The translations under genes were made by a program, and so were the position numbers. Of a stretch of DNA of 64,000 nucleotides, positions 49,870-58,278 are shown piece after piece (within the stretch, counting starts at the first letter, position 1; every line of letters begins with the position of its first letter). The notes under the pieces were generated by a model, which saw only the letters and a program-made list of their open reading frames with translations, did no database searches and had not been told where the DNA came from. Source of the DNA: Paludibacter sp. (GTDB lineage Bacteria > Bacteroidota > Bacteroidia > Bacteroidales > Paludibacteraceae); contig JADGPS010000004.1 of assembly GCA_017882285.1 (NCBI GenBank), positions 1 to 64,000 on the forward strand, given 5' to 3'.

Positions 49870-52800
49870 ATGAAAAGATTTTTTGGTATTATACTTGCCT
49901 CCTTTGTCCTGATTTCAGTTTATGCTGTGGATTTCACCGGCATAAAAATATATATTAATCCTGGACATGGCGGTTATGATGCAAACGACCGTAATGTCGT
50001 GACAATTCCTTATGCTTTAGGCGATACGTTGGGATTCTGGGAATCGTACAGTAATTTACAAAAAGGACTGGCTTTACGCGATTTACTTCAGGCTTCAGGA
50101 GCAACTGTCATTATATCACGTACGCAAAACCGTGATGTGGACGACCGTAATTTAACTGAAATTGCTGAAGAAGCTAATGCAAATAATGTGGATGCTTTTT
50201 TGTCAATTCACAGCAATGCCGTCGGAACAAATACCGGAACAAATTATTTATTACTCTTGTATCATGGAAACGATAATGCGCCTACAGTAGCTGCAAGTTT
50301 ACCTATGGCACAAACAGCCTGGCCCCGAATGTTTTCAAATCAACTCACTAACTGGACTTATTATAGTCTCGCTTCACCCAACTTACGCGGCGATTTCACA
50401 TTTTATGGAGATACCAGTGGTTTAGGCGTTTTGAGACCGTTGACAGTACCCGGATTTTTAAATGAAGGTTCATTTCACGATTATGGTCCTGAAACCCACA
50501 GGCTGTTAAATAAGAATTATCGCAAATTAGAAGCCGTAAACTTTCACCGCTATTTCTGCGATTATTTCCATGCCGATTTACCAACAACCGGTGTAATTGG
50601 AGGATTTGTAAAAGGGAAAGATGAAACTATTGTCAACCCTAAATATGTTTATAAAGCAGGAACTAACGATCGTTGGTTGCCTTTGAACGGAGCTAAAGTG
50701 AAATTAATGAATAATGCAGGTGATTCGTTGAATTTCTGCCAGGTTGATACTTTATATAATGGTATTTTCGCTTTTTATAATTTAACTCCCGGCACTTATA
50801 AGTTACATATTGATGCCAAAGATCATACGTCCAAAGATACAACTGTCACTGTAACAGCTGCTACTACGACCTATGCTAAAATGATGCTGATAAATCCAAC
50901 TATAGTTATAGCTAAAGATACCACACCGAATTATCCTGACCCAGTTCAGGAAGCAGGAGCTGTAGCTTTAAAACATTATAATTTCGGAACAACAACCCCA
51001 TCAGTTCCCGATTGGCTGAATCCAAATCAAATTCGGAAAGTATTGTATCGAAATGAAAAATTATATATTTTAACCACAGAACCTAAGATTTTAGTTATCA
51101 ATGCGGTAACCACTGCTAAAATCCGTGAAATGGATTTGACAGGAATTTCGGGCGGAGTTATCATATTGAACGATATTAATTTCACTTCTGATGGCTATTT
51201 ATTAGCCTGTAATAAAGATACTGTAGGTTTGCCCGAATTAAAAGGACGTTATTTCAAAGTATACACATGGAATAATGATTCAATTGCACCGTCGTTACTG
51301 TACCAAACCCAACAACAAGGTAACTGGGCGAATGGAGTGATGGGTGAAACCTTTGCAGTAAGCGGACCACGTTGGAAATGTACGGTTTACACTCCTTCGG
51401 TTACAACCGGTACGACGAAAGCCATTCGCATTGTTGGACTACTTTATGAAGAAGGTATTTCTTCCATTGGTTATAAATATATGGCTGATATAGCTTCACC
51501 AAGTACATATACCGAAGCATTATGGGGAAAGAAACTGAAATTTACAATTTCGCCAACCGGTACCGATCATTTCTATTTTGACAGCGAAAAAGTGTTACCA
51601 ACTGAATTTCAGTTCGACTGGAATATTGCCGATCGTTCTCTACTTGTAAATAAAGGAGTTTTTGCTGAAAAATCAGGTTATACGATTCAACCGATAGCTT
51701 CGGGCAACTTCTTTTTCCGCAATGCGAAGCATGTATTTATGGCTTCACCGGTTTGTATGCCCGATTCTACTGCTGTGGGAGTTGTTATGTTCGATGTTAC
51801 AAATGGATTGAGTAATGCATTGAAAATATCCGAAAAACTTCCCGATGCAGGACTTGGCGTTCAAAAATCAACCTATATGGCTGCTGCTGCAAAAGTAAGC
51901 GGTTACGATATTGATTTGTTGATTTTAGCCCAAAACCAAGGAATTGCACGCTATAAAACTGTTGTTCCGGCGGCAAAAGCAAATATTTATGCCTCTGAAC
52001 TGAAGGCTGAATCCACAGTCGATGGTTATAATTTGAAATTCACATTGAACGAAGCTTCAACATCAACCACTATAACTGTTTATAACGGAACTGATGTTGT
52101 GAAAACAATTGATGCCGGATCATTCAGCAAAGGACAACATACAATTGCAATTCTTTCTGCCGATTTGCCGGAAGGTAATTTTACCTGGACAGTTAAAGCT
52201 GTAGCAGAATCAGTTGACCGTCCGCTAAAGTTCTCGGACAATAATCAGATTCAAATGCAATTCTACTCACCACGCGGTGTAGCAGTTGACAATATCGTCG
52301 AAAGTCCGTATTTCGGACGGGTTTATGCTTCAGAAACATTGCCACGAACAACAACCGGAAGAATGACAACTGATGGAGTTTATATTTTGAACGCTGCATT
52401 AGAAGATGTTACCAATCAGGGAGCTGCAAGTTATACCGGACAAATCACCTGGGATGCAGCCAGTAGCCCGATGCGGGTTAGTGTGGCACCTGATGGAAAA
52501 GTATATATTTGCGACCAAAGTCTTTTACATTCAGGAGTTTGGATCATGGATCCGGCTAATCCTTCCGGAATATTTAAACCGGTTTTTGATGGGCTTACGC
52601 TTACAGCAGGTCTTGCAAGTAAAAATGGAGTAAATGTTCACGGTACAATTTCACATTGTTGGGTAACTGGAACCGGAGCAGACACAAAACTGTACACTTT
52701 TGATAAAGAATATGTAGATGCAACTGCTACAAACATGGGAAATATGTTGCAATATAATATCGGAACACTGGAAACTCCGTGGCAAACTGCTCCGAGTGCA

Positions 52801-53553
52801 GTAGTTTACAACGATGGTTTGAATGGCAATTTGCAACAAAACTACAATTCCTGTTTAGCTCCCGATAATCGCGGAGGTTGGTGGATTTCGCAATACAGAG
52901 CCACCGATGCAGCAACGATTCCGTCACTGATTCATATTAATGAAACCGGCGTTTTGAATTTTAATTCAGGAATTACACCAACTTTAATTGGAAATTCGTA
53001 TACCGGCGGAATGGCTGTGAATTTCGATGGAACCATTCTGGCTATGGGTTGTCAGGATGAAGTGAAAGTGTTTTCAATAACATATTCCGCTACAGGAGTT
53101 CCAACTTTAGTTCGTTTGCATTCAATTAAACCGGCTATGGGAAGTAACTCTGCAGGATTGGCATTCGACCGTGCCGGAAATGTGTATGTTATTTCAAATA
53201 CTTCAGAACGGTTAGGAGTTTGGGCATTACCAAAAGTCGACAATCAATTTGTTACACCGGCACCAACAAGTCAAGGTATCATTGTCATGCATACTTCTGT
53301 TGATCAAATTAAAAATCCGGCTGACATGATAAATGTTTATCCAAATCCGGCTTTTGATAATGTAATTGTTGATTGTGCAGGTACGACAATGGAAAAGGTG
53401 GCACTTTACGATATGAAAGGACATTTGATTTATTCTGAAAATGTGACGACAAATCGGATGAACTTATCTGTTTCATCTTTGCAGTCGGGTGTGTACATTT
53501 TGAAAGTTAAAACTGCTGCAGGAACTGCCGTGAAGCGGATTATGAAACAGTAA
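49870..53553 (+). CDS. Amidase_3 N-acetylmuramoyl-L-alanine amidase, large multidomain, T9SS
   Basis: A 1,227-residue secreted zinc amidase that would cleave stem peptides from MurNAc. Signal peptide 1-19. The Amidase_3 domain (22-235) shows ligand His in INPGHGGYD, Glu in FWESYSNL, His in LSIHSNAVG and catalytic Glu in LNEGSFHDYGPETHR. A CarboxypepD_reg-like domain (255-340, GIFAFYNLTPGTYKLHIDAKDHTS) follows. Residues 370-1,130 hold long beta-propeller-like regions with an Ig-like insert (680-770). The end is a T9SS domain (INVYPNPAFDNVIVD, LQSGVYILKVKTAAGTAVKRIMKQ). The homologue at 58279 shares the catalytic half only. A GGAGG-like sequence lies close to the start. Confidence 0.92.
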   Translation: MKRFFGIILASFVLISVYAVDFTGIKIYINPGHGGYDANDRNVVTIPYALGDTLGFWESYSNLQKGLALRDLLQASGATVIISRTQNRDVDDRNLTEIAEEANANNVDAFLSIHSNAVGTNTGTNYLLLLYHGNDNAPTVAASLPMAQTAWPRMFSNQLTNWTYYSLASPNLRGDFTFYGDTSGLGVLRPLTVPGFLNEGSFHDYGPETHRLLNKNYRKLEAVNFHRYFCDYFHADLPTTGVIGGFVKGKDETIVNPKYVYKAGTNDRWLPLNGAKVKLMNNAGDSLNFCQVDTLYNGIFAFYNLTPGTYKLHIDAKDHTSKDTTVTVTAATTTYAKMMLINPTIVIAKDTTPNYPDPVQEAGAVALKHYNFGTTTPSVPDWLNPNQIRKVLYRNEKLYILTTEPKILVINAVTTAKIREMDLTGISGGVIILNDINFTSDGYLLACNKDTVGLPELKGRYFKVYTWNNDSIAPSLLYQTQQQGNWANGVMGETFAVSGPRWKCTVYTPSVTTGTTKAIRIVGLLYEEGISSIGYKYMADIASPSTYTEALWGKKLKFTISPTGTDHFYFDSEKVLPTEFQFDWNIADRSLLVNKGVFAEKSGYTIQPIASGNFFFRNAKHVFMASPVCMPDSTAVGVVMFDVTNGLSNALKISEKLPDAGLGVQKSTYMAAAAKVSGYDIDLLILAQNQGIARYKTVVPAAKANIYASELKAESTVDGYNLKFTLNEASTSTTITVYNGTDVVKTIDAGSFSKGQHTIAILSADLPEGNFTWTVKAVAESVDRPLKFSDNNQIQMQFYSPRGVAVDNIVESPYFGRVYASETLPRTTTGRMTTDGVYILNAALEDVTNQGAASYTGQITWDAASSPMRVSVAPDGKVYICDQSLLHSGVWIMDPANPSGIFKPVFDGLTLTAGLASKNGVNVHGTISHCWVTGTGADTKLYTFDKEYVDATATNMGNMLQYNIGTLETPWQTAPSAVVYNDGLNGNLQQNYNSCLAPDNRGGWWISQYRATDAATIPSLIHINETGVLNFNSGITPTLIGNSYTGGMAVNFDGTILAMGCQDEVKVFSITYSATGVPTLVRLHSIKPAMGSNSAGLAFDRAGNVYVISNTSERLGVWALPKVDNQFVTPAPTSQGIIVMHTSVDQIKNPADMINVYPNPAFDNVIVDCAGTTMEKVALYDMKGHLIYSENVTTNRMNLSVSSLQSGVYILKVKTAAGTAVKRIMKQ

Positions 53554-53564
53554 CACAATAATTT

Positions 53565-53600
53565 AGTGAGGGCTTCGCTTCAAGTGAAACCCTCACTTTG
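53565..53600 (+). terminator. Terminator after the large amidase gene
   Basis: AGTGAGGG and CCCTCACT form an 8-bp stem extended by TTC/GAA pairs, with Ts following. The remaining 235 bases to the next gene hold AT-rich leader with no gene; a promoter for the next gene is probable but no exact TAnnTTTG box was found. Confidence 0.7.
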
Positions 53601-53835
53601 ATAAAGTCCACAAATCATTTGAACAAATAACTAAAAGTCCTAAGTATTTTTGAGAGTGGAAAATCAGCTACAGGAACTCTTTCTCATACTGCTTACTACG
53701 AAAGGTTTTTGCAAGAAAAGTTTATATTTATGCTATTAAACATGTATGCAAGCGTTTATATTTTCAATTTATTTTTATAATTTTACAATCAAATAACACT
53801 AATCAATTATTTATTCACTTTAAAATTTATCATTT

Positions 53836-56205
53836 ATGAAAAAAATTACTTTATTAATGGCTGCCTTGGTTATTACCGCGGTGGCAATGGCTCAAATGTC
53901 AGGAATCTATAAAGTTGGAACTTCAGAAGTTTCTCCTAATTTTGCGTCCTTAAGTGCGGCGGTTACAGCTCTTAATACAAATGGAGTTGCAGGAGATGTG
54001 GTTCTTGAAATCACTTCGGATATCACCGAAGCTGCTAATGTAGGTTTAGGTGTAAACACCAATGGATGGGGAATTACGATTCGTCCGGATGTGGTTGCAG
54101 ATCCAAACACTGATCCAGTTCGTACTATTACTTTTACAAAAACGACTGATAATACAAGTCCTTCGGGGCATTTTGTAATTGGTTATTCAGTTTTGACTGC
54201 TGCATGGGCTGATGCCAATACCATTCCAACAAACAAAGTAACCATTGATGGGTATGCAGTAGGTGGAACAACAAAAAGATTGAAATTTACAACTGCCAGT
54301 GGAAGTTTGGCTGCTTCAAGATTAATTATGGTAATTGGTGCTTGTCAAAATACAGTTATCAAAAACTGTACAATCGAAAGTAAATCAACTGCTGCTTCTG
54401 CATGTTGTATTGGTACAATTGCCAGAAAATTAATTGGTACAGGTGAAGCAGCACCAGCAAATGTTACTGTTGATAATAACATAATTACTGCGGTTGCATC
54501 TCCATCCGGTCAGGGATTAATGACTTCTAGTTCAGGTACACTTGTAAGTGCCAAAACCACAGGTTTAGTTGTAAAAAACAATATCATTACAGCTCAAGGT
54601 CGATGTGGTTGGTTCTATTATATAAATGGTGGTAATTTCTTTGGTAATGAATTTCATCTAACTCAACTTGGAAGTTCTGCAACTGTAAATTATGGATTAT
54701 GGACTTCAACCGGTGCTATAGGAACTTATAATATTTACAACAATAAATTTCTTGAAGTTACTACTATGGAAACAGCTGCTTCAGGTACATTAGGTATGAG
54801 GGCTCTTTCATTGGCAGCCGGTGTTTACAATGTATATAACAATTATTTTGCAGGAATGGACAGAAAAGCTGTTGCAACTGGGTCTGTGAATCAAACTTAT
54901 GTATTTTTTGGAGGTACTTCTGGCTATATTAATAATAATACATTTTATATGCCTCCATTAACTACAAAAACAACGCCTGGTTATTATCAGGCAATTACTC
55001 TTTCTTACTCTAATCCGGATATAAAAAACAATATTTTTATCAGTAACGAAGATGGTATTGCCAATGCATTTTATGGAACTGTGACAACTGGTGTTTCTGA
55101 CTTTAATGTTTTCTATGACAGAGCTGGAAATACAAAAGCTTTATTTGTTTCAGGCACTACCACCTCTACTTTTGCCGCTTATCAAGCAGCGTATCCAACT
55201 AAAGACAAAAACTCTAAGAATGTAGATGTTAACTTTGTAAGTGCAACTGATTTGACTCTCACGGGAGCATCTGTCAACGATGTCAATTTGGCTGTTCCAC
55301 GCTTGTCATCAATTCTCACCGACATTGCCGGAACAAGTCGTGCAACGGTGACTTATGCAGGCGCTTTTGAAGCCAGTAATTTAACTTCAATAGCAAAACA
55401 GTTTACAGTAACTGTGCCAAACGGAACTGCACATGTATATATTGCAGGATCGTTTACCGGAAAAGCATGGGATTACACTACACCATTCGAGTTAATGCCG
55501 ACAGCAACTGCTAATCAATTCACCGGAATTTTTCCATGTGTTGATGGAGTAGCTTATAAATACTTATGCGAAAAAACAGAAGATTTGGATTATGCAGAAG
55601 CAGTTTATGATGGAGGAAATGCACCTCTACTTGGTTCGAACCGCACTTATAATGCTACAGACAATGTGCCAATTTGGTATCGTGTAAACAAAATTACATT
55701 CAATGCATCATTTGCATCCGGAACAGCAATTCCATTACAATTATTTGTTAAAGGAGGCTTTAATAGTTGGGCAACCGGAATTGAAATGACTAAAACAGCT
55801 AATACGTTTTCTACTACATTGGGTGGTAATGTTGGTGATAAATTCCCTGCAAACACAGAATATAAATATTACACCAATGACATGGTAACTGACAATTGGG
55901 AATCTGATGCCACGGGAGGTTATAAAGGTAATAGGTGGGCAATAGCACCAATTATGAATGATGTTGTTGCTCGATTTACAACTTTGATTATTACAAAAGT
56001 AAATGAGGTTGAAACATCAGCTCGCATCATGCGTACATATTCCGGTATTGAAATTGTTGTCGAAAGCGAATCAACAATTGAACTATACGGTATCAATGGC
56101 GTATTGATTGATAGAACAAATGTCAGTGGTTCGTATTCACACGATTTGAATAATGGAATTTATATAGTTCGGGTAAACGGAAAAGCAACTAAGTTTGTAA
56201 AATAA
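53836..56205 (+). CDS. Beta-helix protein with carbohydrate-binding-like domains and T9SS signal
   Basis: A 789-residue secreted protein with signal peptide 1-19 (ending AMAQ). Residues 25-510 look like a right-handed parallel beta-helix, with recurring short strands and Asn-rich turns (NTVIKNCTIESKS, VDNNIITAVASPSG, VVKNNIITAQGRCG, YNIYNNKFLEV, YNVYNNYFAGM, GYINNNTFYM, DIKNNIFISNEDG). Two starch-binding/E-set-like domains follow (520-620, AHVYIAGSFTGKAWDY; 640-735, LQLFVKGGFNSWATGIEM). The last 60 residues (IELYGINGVLIDR, NNGIYIVRVNGKATKFVK) are a T9SS domain. It could be a polysaccharide lyase-like or adhesin protein; no catalytic residues can be assigned. Confidence 0.75.
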   Translation: MKKITLLMAALVITAVAMAQMSGIYKVGTSEVSPNFASLSAAVTALNTNGVAGDVVLEITSDITEAANVGLGVNTNGWGITIRPDVVADPNTDPVRTITFTKTTDNTSPSGHFVIGYSVLTAAWADANTIPTNKVTIDGYAVGGTTKRLKFTTASGSLAASRLIMVIGACQNTVIKNCTIESKSTAASACCIGTIARKLIGTGEAAPANVTVDNNIITAVASPSGQGLMTSSSGTLVSAKTTGLVVKNNIITAQGRCGWFYYINGGNFFGNEFHLTQLGSSATVNYGLWTSTGAIGTYNIYNNKFLEVTTMETAASGTLGMRALSLAAGVYNVYNNYFAGMDRKAVATGSVNQTYVFFGGTSGYINNNTFYMPPLTTKTTPGYYQAITLSYSNPDIKNNIFISNEDGIANAFYGTVTTGVSDFNVFYDRAGNTKALFVSGTTTSTFAAYQAAYPTKDKNSKNVDVNFVSATDLTLTGASVNDVNLAVPRLSSILTDIAGTSRATVTYAGAFEASNLTSIAKQFTVTVPNGTAHVYIAGSFTGKAWDYTTPFELMPTATANQFTGIFPCVDGVAYKYLCEKTEDLDYAEAVYDGGNAPLLGSNRTYNATDNVPIWYRVNKITFNASFASGTAIPLQLFVKGGFNSWATGIEMTKTANTFSTTLGGNVGDKFPANTEYKYYTNDMVTDNWESDATGGYKGNRWAIAPIMNDVVARFTTLIITKVNEVETSARIMRTYSGIEIVVESESTIELYGINGVLIDRTNVSGSYSHDLNNGIYIVRVNGKATKFVK

Positions 56206-56292
56206 CGGACCCTAACCCCTGACCTCACCCGTCCTTCGGACACCCTCTCCAAATGGAGAGGGAAAGCAGAAAAGGAGAATTTGGAGAGGGGA
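56206..56292. repeat. CCCTAACCCCTGACC / CCCTCTCCAAATGGAGAGGG composite repeat
   Basis: Begins right after the stop codon with CCCTAACCCCTGACCTCACC. It continues through a hairpin (CCCTCTCC AAAT GGAGAGGG, 56243-56262) and ends in GGAGAATTTGGAGAGGGG. Same repeat type as at 21840, 41709 and 46219. Confidence 0.65.
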
Positions 56293-56300
56293 ATTAAATT

Positions 56301-56338
56301 ACAACCGTCTTTCTCTTAGATAGAAAGGCGGTTGTTTT
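56301..56338 (+). terminator. Terminator before the second GHL10 gene
   Basis: ACAACCG-CTTTCT pairs with AGAAAG-CGGTTGT around a 7-9 base loop and runs into TTT. Confidence 0.75.
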
Positions 56339-56362
56339 ACTAAATTCAATATTTTCAACAAA

Positions 56363-58243
56363 ATGAGAAAACTTACAATTCTTACATTCTACATTTTTAC
56401 ATTTTTAATTCTTTCAGCTCAATCTCCTAAACGAGAAATGCGTGCCGGATGGTTGGCAACAGTTTCCCGTATCGATTGGCCGACAACACCCATGACCAGC
56501 GTTACTGTCGCCAATATTGCCGCTCAGAAAGCAGAATTTACCGCCATTCTCGACTCGGTAAAAGCTGCCAATATGAATGCGGTTTTTTTTCAGGTGCGTC
56601 CCGAAACTGACGCGTTTTATAACTCGGCTTACGAACCCTGGTCGGCACATTTAGGCGGAACACGTGGCACATATCCCGGATACGATCCCCTGGCATTTGC
56701 TATTGAGGAAAGCCATAAACGAGGCATCGAACTGCATGCATGGTTAAATCCATATCGTTATGAAACCTCTGCAGGCAAATATACGGGGCTTCCGGGCGAC
56801 TATAAAACAGCACACCCAGAGTGGATACTCGATTATGCCAAATACACAAACGGCACAAAAACTACAGATGGCATTACCATTCTTGATCCCGGCAATCCGG
56901 CTGTTCGTAAATTGATAAAAAATGTAATTGGTGATATTCTGAGTAAATACGATTTGGATGGGATTATTTTCGATGATTATTTTTATGCTTATGCTGGTAC
57001 AAGTCCTACACTGGACAGTTATTCACAGGGGATGTATAAACCGGGCAGCATGACCCTCAGTAACTGGCGACGTGATAATGTAAACAAAATGGTTGCCGAG
57101 GTGTATGATACGATTCAAGCCGTGAAACCGCATGTAATTTTTGGTGTATCGCCTTTTGGAATCTGGACAACGCAAACTGCTGTGGCAACTGCACGTGGCT
57201 TGACTTTGCCTTCTGGAATAACCGGTTCGGATATGTATGAACAAATATACTGTGATCCGGTTGCCTGGCTTCAACAAGGGAAAGTGGATTATATTTCACC
57301 GCAACTGTATTGGACAACTACCAGCACTGGTCAGGATTACAAAAAATTGTGTCCGTGGTGGTCAGATGTGGCGAATAAATACAATAAATATTTTTATTCG
57401 AGCATGAGTTTAACGGCGCTTGCTTCAACTTATAACGCCCCGAAATATTCACCAGCAGTGTTCCGATCGGATATTCCTGCTGACTTGCCTGAATTGAAGT
57501 TATATACCCGAAACGGTGGCTTACCAACCGGTTTAACTCAAACCGAACAGCGCATTGCTGCTGCGACTGCCTACGCTGACTCCGAAGTTGGTCTGGAAAT
57601 TGACTGGAACCGGAATTCAACAAAAAATGCTGCACCCGGCAATGTTTTTTACAGCATTAAAAATTTACAGACAAAAGGGAACTTTACAAGGTACCTCCGC
57701 GAACAAAGATTTACTTCACCGGCACTGACTCCGGCAATAAATTGGAAATCGCATGTCACTTTAACTGCTCCTTCAAATGTAATTATCAATGGAAATACGT
57801 TGAACTGGGATTTTTCACAACCCAATGTCCGATTTGTAATTTATGCAATTCCAAATGCACAAGTAGGAAATTCGTCTGCGTTTGCAACTGTTACCAATAT
57901 AATCGGGATTTCATACACAAATGAATTTGACTTAACAAAATACATCAGCAAATTCACGACTCACAAATTTGCGGTAGCAGCTTTAGATCGGTATGGTAAT
58001 GAGTTCACACCGGCTTATTCCACGTATACTGATATAAATAAGTTTATGAACGACGATGTTCATATTTCTATCAACAACGGTAGCATTTGTGTCAACTTTA
58101 GTGGAAAAGCTGTAATTGAGTTGTTTACAATCAGCGGTACATTATTGCACACTCAGATTTCAGCGGAAGAATACTCACGAAAACTTGCTCACGGAGCTTA
58201 TCTGCTTCGTATAAACGGTAAAACGCATAAAATTATAATTTAG
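56363..58243 (+). CDS. GHL10-family glycoside hydrolase, second copy, T9SS
   Basis: A 626-residue secreted enzyme, paralogue of the product at 41768. The normal short signal peptide (1-19, MRKLTILTFYIFTFLILSA) leads straight into QSPKREMRAGWLATVSRIDWP. The catalytic barrel has MNAVFFQVRPETDAFYN, GIELHAWLNPYRYET, acidic DGIIFDDYFYAYAG and YISPQLYWTT. An Ig-like domain follows (about 465-560) and then a compact T9SS domain (IELFTISGTLLHTQ, AHGAYLLRINGKTHKIII). It lacks the FnIII repeats of the first copy and lacks any repeat-derived N-terminus. The amidase gene follows 35 bases later, giving a GHL10-amidase pair. Confidence 0.9.
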   Translation: MRKLTILTFYIFTFLILSAQSPKREMRAGWLATVSRIDWPTTPMTSVTVANIAAQKAEFTAILDSVKAANMNAVFFQVRPETDAFYNSAYEPWSAHLGGTRGTYPGYDPLAFAIEESHKRGIELHAWLNPYRYETSAGKYTGLPGDYKTAHPEWILDYAKYTNGTKTTDGITILDPGNPAVRKLIKNVIGDILSKYDLDGIIFDDYFYAYAGTSPTLDSYSQGMYKPGSMTLSNWRRDNVNKMVAEVYDTIQAVKPHVIFGVSPFGIWTTQTAVATARGLTLPSGITGSDMYEQIYCDPVAWLQQGKVDYISPQLYWTTTSTGQDYKKLCPWWSDVANKYNKYFYSSMSLTALASTYNAPKYSPAVFRSDIPADLPELKLYTRNGGLPTGLTQTEQRIAAATAYADSEVGLEIDWNRNSTKNAAPGNVFYSIKNLQTKGNFTRYLREQRFTSPALTPAINWKSHVTLTAPSNVIINGNTLNWDFSQPNVRFVIYAIPNAQVGNSSAFATVTNIIGISYTNEFDLTKYISKFTTHKFAVAALDRYGNEFTPAYSTYTDINKFMNDDVHISINNGSICVNFSGKAVIELFTISGTLLHTQISAEEYSRKLAHGAYLLRINGKTHKIII

Positions 58244-58278
58244 CCAATCATTCTAATAAATAATTAATTATCAATATA

